Both the position numbers and the translations under genes were made by a program. The notes beneath the pieces are model-generated. The model did not search any database, was not told the origin of the DNA, and was given only the letters and a program-made list of their open reading frames with translations. A stretch of 57,775 nt of DNA from an uncultured Porphyromonadaceae bacterium (GTDB lineage: Bacteria; Bacteroidota; Bacteroidia; Bacteroidales; Porphyromonadaceae), in contig CAMYAB010000011.1 of NCBI GenBank assembly GCA_947253625.1, positions 1 to 57,775 on the forward strand, read 5' to 3'. Below are positions 40,885-49,597 of this stretch, piece by piece (within the stretch, counting starts at the first letter, position 1; each line of letters starts with the position of its first letter).

Positions 40885-43188
40885 ATGGCAAAAAAGATTG
40901 CCAAGCGTGTGGCTATGATGGTCGCCCTGCTATCCATCCACGTTGCTTTTGCACAAGCACAGCAAGTGAGAGTACTGGATGCAGATCGTGGCACCCCGCT
41001 TCCGGGTGTGCTGGTTGCGACCAAGGGTCACCGCACAGGCACGAACCTCGATGGATACGCTCGTCTCCCCAAGTCGGTATTGGACGGAGACAGCATCACA
41101 TTCTCATTCATAGGGTATGAGTCTCAGACCCACACCCTCTATTCACTCAAGAGGCGACAGCCGTCCATGGTTGTCCGTCTAAAGTTTGCCACAGAGACCC
41201 TGGCCGGTGTCTCCGTGGAGCGCACGGCCCCCGTGGTACCGATCACGACCATCGGCGAGGCTATCCGGACCGCAGAGCTGCAGCGACACATCGACAGCGA
41301 CCTCGGCGAGATACTGTCCGGGGTCAAGGGCATCAGCCTCATTAGCTCCGGGACTACGACCTCAAGCCCCGTCATCCACGGCATGAGTGGCAATCGGATC
41401 CTCATCATCAACAATGGTGTCCGCCAAGAGTATCAGCAGTGGAACCACCACTTTGCCCCCCTCATCGACATGGGCACCGCCGGAGAGGTGGCGGTACTCA
41501 AGGGCGCAGAGTCGGTACGCTATGGCGGTGATGCACTGGGAGGCGTGATCGTGGTCAACCCCGAGCCACTACCCTACGAGAGCGCCACCACATCCGGGAT
41601 AGTCGACAGCCACTACTCCACCAATGGACATGCGATGGGAGCATCTGCATCTGTCGCCGGGACACTGGACAGAGCCGGTACCATGGCCTACCGCATCCAA
41701 GCCGGCTACGGCAATGCCGGAGACCGCTCCACTGCACACTACCTCCTCAACAACACCGGGTCACGAGAGATCAACCTACAGGGGACCATCGGGTGGAGAA
41801 AAGAGCGACAGGGAGTAGAGGTCACCTACAGCCTGATCCGGCACCGCGAAGGGACCTTCTTCGGAGCGAAGATGGGGAGCGCCGATCTCCTCAAGCAACG
41901 CATAGAGCTCGGTCGGCCACCCGAGACTGACCCTTTCTCCAGGGTCATAGCCTACCCCATGCACCAGGCCCAACACCACTACCTGCAGGCCAAAGGCTTT
42001 TACCAGACCCCACAGCTGGGCCGGATGGACCTCCTCATAGCCTACCAACAAGATCGACAAAACGAGTACCACATCCGTCGCATGAACCGCAGCAACATCC
42101 CAAGTGTGGCGCTCACGCTGGACAACATCCAGACCGATCTATCCTGGAAAAAAGCCTATCACACTCACTGGAGTAGCGAGATCGGCCTACATGGAGCCTA
42201 CAGCAACAACCACAACCGACCCAAGACAGGAGTCGTGCCACTCATCCCCAACTACGTAGAGCTGACCGGAGGTCTCTATGGGATCCAAAAGTACCATTCC
42301 GATAGCTGGGGCGCCGAGCTAGGCATACGACTGGATGGCCTCTACCTAAACGCCTCCGGTATCGATGCCTACTCCCGCCACTATGGTGGGGTTCGTCACT
42401 ACACCAATACCACCTACACCCTGGGTGCACACTACCACCTCTCCGAGCACCTCCACGCCAGGAGCCAACTCGGCACTGCCTGGAGAGCCCCACATGTCGG
42501 TGAGCTGTGGAGCGACGGAGTAGATGCCTCAGGAGGCATCTACCTACAGGGCGACAGCACCATGCGCAGTGAGCGAAGCACCAAGTGGATCACCGCACTC
42601 ACCTACGACACGAGCAAGCTGGAGGTCAGCCTAGAGGGCTATCTGCAGTGGGTGGACGGCTACATATACAGGGAGCCGACCGGAGAGTACTTCACCGTCA
42701 TCAGTGGCGCCTATCCGCTTTTCCGAAACAGGCAGACCTCCGCCACACTACACGGAGCCGATCTCTCCCTACGGTGGACCCCTCTACCCTACTTTCACTA
42801 CCGACTCCTCACCGGCATGATCTGGGCCGGCGAGCGCACCACAGGCAGATACCTACCCTACATTCCCCCCTTTAGGCTCAGCCAAGAAGTCGAGCTCGAC
42901 CTACCCTGGGGCAAAAAGAGCTACATCACACTCGAGCACCGCTACGTCGCTCGCCAAAAACGCTTCGACCCGGAGACCGACCTCATTCCCTATGCGCCAC
43001 CGGCCTATCATCTATTTGGACTAAAGGCAGGCACAGAGATATCCATGGGCCAAAAGCAACGACTGGAGCTACTCCTCCAAGTCGACAACCTCCTCAATCG
43101 CGAGTACAAGGAGTACACCAACCTTGCACGCTACTACGCACACGACGCCGGACGAGACATCAAAGTCGCAGTGCGGTACAAGTTTTGA
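40885..43188 (+). CDS. TonB-dependent outer-membrane receptor
   Basis: This 767-residue active-transport barrel has a signal peptide (about 1-25, cleavage near AQAQQ). It is followed by a carboxypeptidase-regulatory-like beta domain (VRVLDADRGTPLPGVLVATKG, about 28-105, split into strands), a plug domain (RILIINNGVRQEYQQW, then VLKGAESVRYGGDALGGVIVV) and a 22-strand barrel ending in YKF. Histidines are frequent in loops (WNHHF, MHQAQHHY). The substrate is probably a metal or metal complex, judging by the His-rich neighbours, but this is inference. No SusD partner is present, so glycan import of the Sus type is unlikely. Confidence 0.9.
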   Translation: MAKKIAKRVAMMVALLSIHVAFAQAQQVRVLDADRGTPLPGVLVATKGHRTGTNLDGYARLPKSVLDGDSITFSFIGYESQTHTLYSLKRRQPSMVVRLKFATETLAGVSVERTAPVVPITTIGEAIRTAELQRHIDSDLGEILSGVKGISLISSGTTTSSPVIHGMSGNRILIINNGVRQEYQQWNHHFAPLIDMGTAGEVAVLKGAESVRYGGDALGGVIVVNPEPLPYESATTSGIVDSHYSTNGHAMGASASVAGTLDRAGTMAYRIQAGYGNAGDRSTAHYLLNNTGSREINLQGTIGWRKERQGVEVTYSLIRHREGTFFGAKMGSADLLKQRIELGRPPETDPFSRVIAYPMHQAQHHYLQAKGFYQTPQLGRMDLLIAYQQDRQNEYHIRRMNRSNIPSVALTLDNIQTDLSWKKAYHTHWSSEIGLHGAYSNNHNRPKTGVVPLIPNYVELTGGLYGIQKYHSDSWGAELGIRLDGLYLNASGIDAYSRHYGGVRHYTNTTYTLGAHYHLSEHLHARSQLGTAWRAPHVGELWSDGVDASGGIYLQGDSTMRSERSTKWITALTYDTSKLEVSLEGYLQWVDGYIYREPTGEYFTVISGAYPLFRNRQTSATLHGADLSLRWTPLPYFHYRLLTGMIWAGERTTGRYLPYIPPFRLSQEVELDLPWGKKSYITLEHRYVARQKRFDPETDLIPYAPPAYHLFGLKAGTEISMGQKQRLELLLQVDNLLNREYKEYTNLARYYAHDAGRDIKVAVRYKF

Positions 43189-43224
43189 AACACCCAACCA
43201 ACACCAATCCATAATATTCGTATC

Positions 43225-44286
43225 ATGAAAATAGCTCACACCACATCCATACTCACACTGATCCTCAGTGCAATCACCACACTACTAGTCGCCTCCTGCA
43301 AGCCTCAGGCACCGGAGAACGAGCCCGGAAACAAGCTACACGACGACCCCACTCGCATGGAGATCACCCTCTTCAAGACCCACTTTCACGGCATGGCACC
43401 ACACGCCAACGCTGACAACGAAGGGGTCAAGTACGGAGCCGCTCAGCAAAAAGTAGTCCTCGAGCTGGTCCCCGGCAAAGGACTCACCATCAGCCCCAGT
43501 GGCCAGCCAGGCTTCATCGTAGCCGGCAACATCGGTAAGGGTGGCGACCCCGCTCACGAAGGAAAGCCCTACCCCAAGCCCGAAGACCCCAAGAGTCGCA
43601 CCTGGACAGACCAAACCTTTGTCCCCGAAAAGTACAACGCCGGGCACACTCAGTACGGGATGCTCATCCGCTACTTCAACAAAGCCGGAGAAGACATCAC
43701 CTACCAATTTGCCACCAACGGCCAAGAAAAGATACACCAGCACTTCTTCCTCGCCAAAAACATCAGGTGGATGAAAAATGCCACCAGCCAAGACAAATCA
43801 CAGCTCAAGTCCGGATACAACTATTACTACTATTACTACTACGACACAACCCCGTGGGACAAGCTGATCCGCGATGGAGCCAAGTTCACCGGCATCTCCA
43901 ACCCCATTGGACTCAAGGGCTACTTTGAGTTTTATCAGTCCGAAACAGTCTTTGACCTCAACATCCTCCTACTCCACGCCAGTCGTAGCAAATTCCTGTC
44001 CGGCTCCGGAAAGACAGCCCCCTTCACCGGGCCAACACCGGGTCAAAAATCCAGAGATGCATTTGACCTCAACATCAGCATACCGGTCTGGGTGTACGCC
44101 GATGAAGACGAGTTTGATGAGGTCGAATTTGAGGCCTTTGAGAACATGACCCCCAAAGAGCACGCCATCGTCCGTCGCCTAGCCGAAGCCGCCAACGTGA
44201 CCGAAAAAGAAGCCTTTGAGAGCCTAAACAGCAGAACACAAGGAGAGATACCACCCCACGACCCCAACGTCGGACTTGGACTCTAA
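43225..44286 (+). CDS. Lipoprotein partner of the TonB receptor (unknown family)
   Basis: This 353-residue protein has a lipobox ending in Cys25 (TLLVASC), so it is anchored in a membrane. The body is beta-rich with His-containing stretches (KTHFHGMAPHAN near the start of the mature chain, EKIHQHFFLAKN). A run of seven tyrosines (about 199-206), encoded by alternating TAT/TAC codons, is unusual. The C-terminal ~60 residues are acidic and helical. I recognise no family. Lying 36 bases after the receptor, it is probably a surface or periplasmic binding partner for the same substrate. Confidence 0.65.
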   Translation: MKIAHTTSILTLILSAITTLLVASCKPQAPENEPGNKLHDDPTRMEITLFKTHFHGMAPHANADNEGVKYGAAQQKVVLELVPGKGLTISPSGQPGFIVAGNIGKGGDPAHEGKPYPKPEDPKSRTWTDQTFVPEKYNAGHTQYGMLIRYFNKAGEDITYQFATNGQEKIHQHFFLAKNIRWMKNATSQDKSQLKSGYNYYYYYYYDTTPWDKLIRDGAKFTGISNPIGLKGYFEFYQSETVFDLNILLLHASRSKFLSGSGKTAPFTGPTPGQKSRDAFDLNISIPVWVYADEDEFDEVEFEAFENMTPKEHAIVRRLAEAANVTEKEAFESLNSRTQGEIPPHDPNVGLGL

Positions 44287-44322
44287 AAAGTCCACGAGCA
44301 AAACCGATGGGGGAAAATGAGG

Positions 44323-44354
44323 GTTGGGCAATTAGAGAGTTTTGGGTAACTTTG
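44323..44354 (+). promoter_or_regulatory. Promoter of yceD-rpmF
   Basis: GTTG (44323-44326), a 20-base spacer and TAACTTTG (44347-44354), 26 bases before the yceD ATG. Confidence 0.65.
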
Positions 44355-44379
44355 CAGACGTTTTAGTACAGTGTGAGTT

Positions 44380-44919
44380 ATGAGCAAGAACAACGCCTAC
44401 GTGATCGACTTCACCCACATCAAGACCGATGTGGAGAAGCTGGAGTATCACTTGACCGATCTCTTCTTTGAGGAGACCGATGGCTCCGTGATCACAGGTG
44501 GAGACGTAGACCTGGTGGTGACAATCACCCCGATGCCCAACCACTTCTACAACCTCACCTTTGACTACCAAGGAGCGGTCACTCTACCGTGCGACCGTTG
44601 CTTGGCTCCCATGCAACTCCCGATGGAAGTGCACGAAGAGGCCACAGTAGAGCTGGGAGAAAAACTGGATGACGAAAACGACGAACACATCCTCCTCAAT
44701 GCCATGGACCCCGTCTATGACTTTGGGTGGCTCGTCTACGCACTGCTTGCACTGCACCTACCCACGCAGCACACCCATGAGCATCTGGAGGAGTGCGACC
44801 CGGAGATGGTAAAGTACTTGGTCAACGAACTCCCGGACGAAAACGACCAAGAGGAGACCACTCGGCTGGACGACAGCATCTGGGACGACCTCCGATCCAA
44901 GATAAAGAACAAACAATAG
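44380..44919 (+). CDS. DUF177 (YceD-like) protein
   Basis: This 179-residue acidic protein has the family core LPCDRCLAPMQLPMEV and PVYDFGWLVYALLALHLP. It is conserved beside rpmF in most bacteria and in plants is linked to 23S rRNA accumulation; the bacterial role is unclear. Two Cys in CDRC may bind metal with partners not seen. It lies 27 bases before rpmF. Confidence 0.88.
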   Translation: MSKNNAYVIDFTHIKTDVEKLEYHLTDLFFEETDGSVITGGDVDLVVTITPMPNHFYNLTFDYQGAVTLPCDRCLAPMQLPMEVHEEATVELGEKLDDENDEHILLNAMDPVYDFGWLVYALLALHLPTQHTHEHLEECDPEMVKYLVNELPDENDQEETTRLDDSIWDDLRSKIKNKQ

Positions 44920-44946
44920 TAACCCTTAAAATAGACAGTAATAGAG

Positions 44947-45126
44947 ATGGCACATCCTAAAAGACGTCAATCCAAAACCAGAACAAGAAAGCGTAGAACG
45001 CACGACAAAGCAACTGCCCCCACTCTGACCCGCTGCCCCAACTGCGGAGCATGGCATGTGTACCACACCATCTGCGGAGAGTGCGGATACTACAGAGGAC
45101 AAATCGCTATCAACATTGAGGACTAA
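44947..45126 (+). CDS. rpmF: 50S ribosomal protein L32
   Basis: This is a 59-residue ribosomal protein. It begins MAHPKRRQSKTRTRKRRTHD, a basic N-terminus typical of L32, and has a zinc ribbon with two CxxC pairs (CPNC at 30-33 and CGEC at 43-46). It is the zinc-containing paralogue type. It follows yceD by 27 bases; the usual fabH or plsX does not follow here, and a terminator is seen instead. Confidence 0.96.
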   Translation: MAHPKRRQSKTRTRKRRTHDKATAPTLTRCPNCGAWHVYHTICGECGYYRGQIAINIED

Positions 45127-45182
45127 AAGTCCACTCCTCAGTAGCAAAAAAAGAGGTGAGACAACGACTCTCACATCCTCAC

Positions 45183-45225
45183 AAAAGTAGGCGAGACCCG
45201 GCATCCGGATCCCGCCTACTTTTTT
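45183..45225 (+). terminator. Hairpin terminator after rpmF
   Basis: AAAAGTAGGCG (45183-45193) pairs with CGCCTACTTTT (45213-45223), with an inner CCGG-type pairing, and runs into T. Confidence 0.85.
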
Positions 45226-45408
45226 GTACCACGGCAACATGTTTTCTCGAAAAGAAAAGAGCAACCCACCCCCACCCAATGGCTTGACTCAAAAGGCCCA
45301 AAAGAGCAAGCAGATCGCTCACCTACAGCCACCGCATGCCCATCCACACAGAGCCCCGAGAGGGAGGAAAAGGACGACATACAGGCAGGCCAAGTGGGAT
45401 ATTTTTGC

Positions 45409-45416
45409 TATCTTTG
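45409..45416 (+). promoter_or_regulatory. -7 promoter element of gyrA
   Basis: TATCTTTG matches TAnnTTTG, 61 bases before the ATG. Confidence 0.45.
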
Positions 45417-45477
45417 AAGTTGGATAAAAAAGCCAAGTGGCAAGATAACAAGACAACAGTATACGAAATACAGATCG

Positions 45478-48084
45478 ATGCAAGAAGAGAATCAGAACAA
45501 GGGTAAAATAGTACCGGTGAACCTGGAGCACCAGATGCAGTCCTCGTACATCGACTACGCCATGTCCGTGATCGTAAGCCGGGCACTGCCGGACGTCCGA
45601 GACGGATTCAAGCCCGTACACAGGCGTATCCTCTACGGAATGAACGAAATGGGGAACACCCCCGACAAGCCATACAAAAAGTGCGCCCGCACCGTGGGAG
45701 ACGTGATGGGTAAGTTTCACCCACATGGCGACAGCTCCATATACTTGGCTCTGGTACGCTTGGCACAGCCTTGGTCGATGCGCTACACCCTGGTAGATCC
45801 GCACGGCAACTTTGGCTCCGTAGACGGAGACGGACCTGCAGCGATGAGGTATACTGAAAGCCGCTTGGCACCGCTGGCCATGGAGATGCTATCCGACATC
45901 AACAAGGAGACCGTGGACATGGTGCCCAACTACGATGACTCCGTGAAGGAGCCGGTCGTCCTACCCACCCGCATCCCCAACCTCCTCGTCAATGGTGCCG
46001 CAGGTATCGCTGTGGGTATGGCAACCAATATGGCCCCACACAACCTGACCGAGGTCCTAAACGGCACCCTGGCCTACATCGACAAGCGAGGTGACATCAC
46101 GATAGAAGAGCTCATGCAGTATGTCAAAGCCCCCGACTTTCCAACCGGAGGCGTGATCTACGGCTACCAAGGTGTGAAAGATGCCTTTGAGACCGGACGC
46201 GGACGCATCGTACTCCGTGGACGTGCTGAGATCGAAGAAGAGGGGACACACAGCCAGATCGTCATCACCGAGATCCCCTACGGTGTGATCAAGAAAGACC
46301 TCGTCAAGAGCATTGCCGAACTCGCCACCACCAAGCGGATCGAAGGTATCAGCAACATCCAAGACGAGACCAGTGGCAAGACCGGCATGCGGATCGTGAT
46401 CGATGTGAAGCGCGATGCCCAACCGGGAGTGGTCCTCAACAAGCTATTTAGATACACCACACTGGAGAGCTCCTTTAGCGTCAACAACATCGCCCTCGTC
46501 GACAACCGTCCACAGCTACTGAACCTCAAGGATCTGATCCGCGAGTTTGTCCGACACCGTGTGGACGTGGTGACACGACGCACCCGCTATGACCTCCAAA
46601 AAGCCCAAGAGCGTCTGCACATCCTAGAAGGCCGAATCATTGCCGCCGACAACATCGACGAAGTGGTGGCACTCATCAAGGCATCCGCACGCCAAAGCGA
46701 AGCAATAGAGAAGCTGATGGCACGCTTTGACCTCTCACAGATCCAAGCTCGATCAATCGTCGAGATGCGCCTGGGACAGCTCACCGGCATGGAGATCGAG
46801 AAACTCCGTGCAGAGTACGAGGAGGTTAGCGAAAAGATCAAGTACTACGAAGCAATCCTGGCTGACGAAAACAAGCTATACGGTGTAATCAGCGAGGAGA
46901 TCCAGGAGATCATCGACAAGTACGGAGATGACCGCCGCACCGACATCGTATACGCCACCGCTGACATGAACCCTGAGGACTTTTACTCCGACGAAGACAT
47001 GGTCATCACCATCTCCCACCACGGGTACATCAAGCGGACGCCACTGGCGGCATTTCGTGCACAAGGGCGCGGAGGAGTCGGAGCCAAAGGATCCGACACC
47101 AAGGACGACGACTTCATCGAATACATCTACGCCGCATCCAACCATGCGACCCTAATGTTCTTTACCGATCTCGGACGTGTCCACTGGATACGCGTCTTTG
47201 AGATCCCGGAAGCCTCCCGCAACTCCAAAGGACGGGCTATCCAAAACATCCTCAACCTCGACCCCGAAAGCAGTATCACCACCGTACTCCGAGTAAAACG
47301 CCTCACCGACGAAGACAACAAGGAGTACGTACAGAGCCACTACCTCACATTTGTGACCCAACAAGGTATTGTCCGAAAAACGAGACTCGCAGACTTTGCA
47401 CGTCCAAGGCGCAATGGCATCAACGCCATCAAGCTACGCGATGACGACAAAGTGGTCAATGTCCTCCTCACCAACGGCAAGTGCGATATCATCATCGGCA
47501 CCCGATCCGGTAGGGCTATCCGCTTCCCCGAGCAAGTCCTGCGCGTAATGGGCAGAATGAGCACTGGCGTGCGTGGCGTGAGATTGGACGGCAAGGGCAA
47601 CGAAGTCATCGGAGCCGCCGCTATACACGACCCACAAAACGAGACCGTAATGGTCATCTCCGAAAAGGGCTATGGCAAACGCTCCGAAGTCGAGGACTAC
47701 CGGATCACCAACCGAGGTGGTAAGGGAGTGATTACCCTCAAGATCACCGAAAAGACGGGTGCACTCATCTCTCTGCTCAATGTCACAGACGAGCACGACA
47801 TCATGATCATAAATAAGAGTGGCGTCGTGATCCGCACACATGTGAGCGACATCTCAGTCCTGAGCAGAAACACACAGGGTGTACGACTGATCAACCTCGA
47901 ACGCCGAGGAGATGAGATCGCAAGCATCTGCCGAGTCCTGACCGACGAAGACACTCCGGAAGAGGAGGTCATCGACGAAGGGGTGATCCAAGAAGACGAC
48001 CTCACCGACGGTGATCTCTCGGACGAAATCGATGTAGAGGAAATCGATACCACCGAAGAGGATGATCCGGAAACGGATGAGTGA
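45478..48084 (+). CDS. gyrA: DNA gyrase subunit A
   Basis: This is the DNA-cleaving subunit of gyrase, which adds negative supercoils. Its 868 residues include the catalytic Tyr125 in AAMRYTE and a GyrA-box-like QGRGGVGAKG in the C-terminal wrapping domain, which separates it from ParC. A long acidic tail follows (last ~45 residues, mostly Asp and Glu). The quinolone region reads HPHGDSSIYLALVR: Ser86 equals E. coli Ser83, but E. coli Asp87 is Leu90 here. gyrB is not in the window. Confidence 0.96.
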   Translation: MQEENQNKGKIVPVNLEHQMQSSYIDYAMSVIVSRALPDVRDGFKPVHRRILYGMNEMGNTPDKPYKKCARTVGDVMGKFHPHGDSSIYLALVRLAQPWSMRYTLVDPHGNFGSVDGDGPAAMRYTESRLAPLAMEMLSDINKETVDMVPNYDDSVKEPVVLPTRIPNLLVNGAAGIAVGMATNMAPHNLTEVLNGTLAYIDKRGDITIEELMQYVKAPDFPTGGVIYGYQGVKDAFETGRGRIVLRGRAEIEEEGTHSQIVITEIPYGVIKKDLVKSIAELATTKRIEGISNIQDETSGKTGMRIVIDVKRDAQPGVVLNKLFRYTTLESSFSVNNIALVDNRPQLLNLKDLIREFVRHRVDVVTRRTRYDLQKAQERLHILEGRIIAADNIDEVVALIKASARQSEAIEKLMARFDLSQIQARSIVEMRLGQLTGMEIEKLRAEYEEVSEKIKYYEAILADENKLYGVISEEIQEIIDKYGDDRRTDIVYATADMNPEDFYSDEDMVITISHHGYIKRTPLAAFRAQGRGGVGAKGSDTKDDDFIEYIYAASNHATLMFFTDLGRVHWIRVFEIPEASRNSKGRAIQNILNLDPESSITTVLRVKRLTDEDNKEYVQSHYLTFVTQQGIVRKTRLADFARPRRNGINAIKLRDDDKVVNVLLTNGKCDIIIGTRSGRAIRFPEQVLRVMGRMSTGVRGVRLDGKGNEVIGAAAIHDPQNETVMVISEKGYGKRSEVEDYRITNRGGKGVITLKITEKTGALISLLNVTDEHDIMIINKSGVVIRTHVSDISVLSRNTQGVRLINLERRGDEIASICRVLTDEDTPEEEVIDEGVIQEDDLTDGDLSDEIDVEEIDTTEEDDPETDE

Positions 48085-48165
48085 TATCAAACTTTTTGTA
48101 TATTTACTCATCAGAGAAGCCAAAGAAACTTTAGACATTATCAAACTCAAAGAAACGGATAACTC

Positions 48166-49392
48166 ATGAAGAAAACGTTACTACTCATAGCAGTCTGCCT
48201 ATTGGCGGTCGCACCGTCCTTCGGACAAACCAAGCTGGTAAAAGAGGTAGAGCGGATGGCGAAAAAAGACAACGCCGACCTCAACGCCGCTCGCAATCTA
48301 ATCAAGCCGGCTCTCACCAACCCCGAAACCGAAAACGATGCCCGCACATGGTATGTTGCCGGACTCATAGAGGAAAAAGATGCCGAGCGAGGATTCCTGG
48401 CGCAACAAATGCAAAAGGAGGTCAACATGAATCAGTTCTACAATGCCGTGTACAACATGGCCGACTACTTCATCAAGGCCGATGAGATGGACTCAAAACC
48501 CGATGCCAAAGGGCGCGTCCGTCGCAAATACGACTCGGAGATCAAGAATGGCCTCCAGACCTACTACGTATTCCTCGTAAACGGTGGAGCAGAGTACCTC
48601 AACAACAACGACTTTGCCAATGCACACAAGTACTTTGACAAGTTTTTACAAGTAAAGCGACTGCCACTATTTGAGGGGACACCGGTTGCCCAACAAGACT
48701 CACTGTCCATGGAGATCGGGTTTTACAACGCCTACTCCACCACGCAGATAGAAAACGCCAACGACAAGGCCATTGAGCTCCTAAACAGCATAAAGGATGT
48801 TCCTTTCAACCAGAAAGAGGTCTTTCAGCTACTGGCACAATCCTATCTCAACGAAAAGGACACCGTCAACTACCGCAACACTCTGCAAGAAGGAGCAGAG
48901 CGTTTCCCGGGAGAGCCTTTCTTTTTGGGGAACATGATCAACCTCTTCCTCAACAAGGGTGACTACGAACAAGCCAAGGAGTACCTCCAAAAAGTTATCG
49001 CCTCAGACGCTGACAACAAAGAGATGTACTACAACGCACTGGCTGACATCTATGCTATGCAGGAAGATTATGAGAAAGCAGAAGCAACCTACCAAAAGGC
49101 CATCGAAATCAATCCTGACTATGCAGAAGCTGTGATGGGCATCGGAAGAATGCACTACAACCAAGCACTACGCTATGCCAACGAAGCTACCGAAAACATC
49201 ACCAACGAAGCCAAGATGAAAGAACTCGATGCAAAAGCACAAGAGCTTTTCCGAAAAGCCCTACCATTCTTGGAAAAGGCAGTAAATCTTGATGGCGAAA
49301 ACAGAGAGTACCTGATGGCACTTCGCAATGTTTACTACAACCTCAAGATGAACGACAAGTTTGATGCCATCGAAGCGCAACTCCAAAAGTAA
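48166..49392 (+). CDS. Secreted TPR-repeat protein
   Basis: This 408-residue protein has a signal peptide ending near FGQ (about 20). It is helical throughout, with tetratricopeptide repeats clearest at about 220-350 (for example YYNALADIYAMQEDYEKAEA and the following AIEINPDYAEAVMGIG). It probably acts as a protein-protein scaffold in the periplasm. It lies 81 bases after gyrA and ends in a clear terminator. No enzymatic motif is seen. Confidence 0.8.
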   Translation: MKKTLLLIAVCLLAVAPSFGQTKLVKEVERMAKKDNADLNAARNLIKPALTNPETENDARTWYVAGLIEEKDAERGFLAQQMQKEVNMNQFYNAVYNMADYFIKADEMDSKPDAKGRVRRKYDSEIKNGLQTYYVFLVNGGAEYLNNNDFANAHKYFDKFLQVKRLPLFEGTPVAQQDSLSMEIGFYNAYSTTQIENANDKAIELLNSIKDVPFNQKEVFQLLAQSYLNEKDTVNYRNTLQEGAERFPGEPFFLGNMINLFLNKGDYEQAKEYLQKVIASDADNKEMYYNALADIYAMQEDYEKAEATYQKAIEINPDYAEAVMGIGRMHYNQALRYANEATENITNEAKMKELDAKAQELFRKALPFLEKAVNLDGENREYLMALRNVYYNLKMNDKFDAIEAQLQK

Positions 49393-49416
49393 CACCTAGC
49401 GCTCAGTGATATACCC

Positions 49417-49449
49417 AAGAGCCACTCGGAGATCGAGTGGCTCTTTTTG
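49417..49449 (+). terminator. Hairpin terminator after TPR gene
   Basis: AAGAGCCACTCG (49417-49428) pairs perfectly with 49434-49445 around a 5-base loop, then TTTTTG. Confidence 0.9.
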
Positions 49450-49519
49450 TTTCGATCCCCAAGGGGGAAACTCGTCCGAGACTACGACCATTGCCTCAGC
49501 GAATAGCAGAAGTATTGAT

Positions 49520-49550
49520 TTTGAGACGGGGCTATTTTTTGGTACTTTTG
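49520..49550 (+). promoter_or_regulatory. Promoter of guaB
   Basis: TTTG (49520-49523), a 19-base spacer and TACTTTTG (49543-49550) match the Bacteroidetes consensus exactly, 47 bases before the ATG. Confidence 0.78.
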
Positions 49551-49597
49551 TATGCAAATTAATCAATTTCATTCTCTAATTTGCCAAGTAAAATATT

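Larger units (their letters stand above)
45127..45477. other. Intergenic region rpmF / gyrA
   Basis: Contains the rpmF terminator (45183-45225) and a gyrA promoter element (45409-45416). No gene or other structure is seen in between. Confidence 0.5.
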
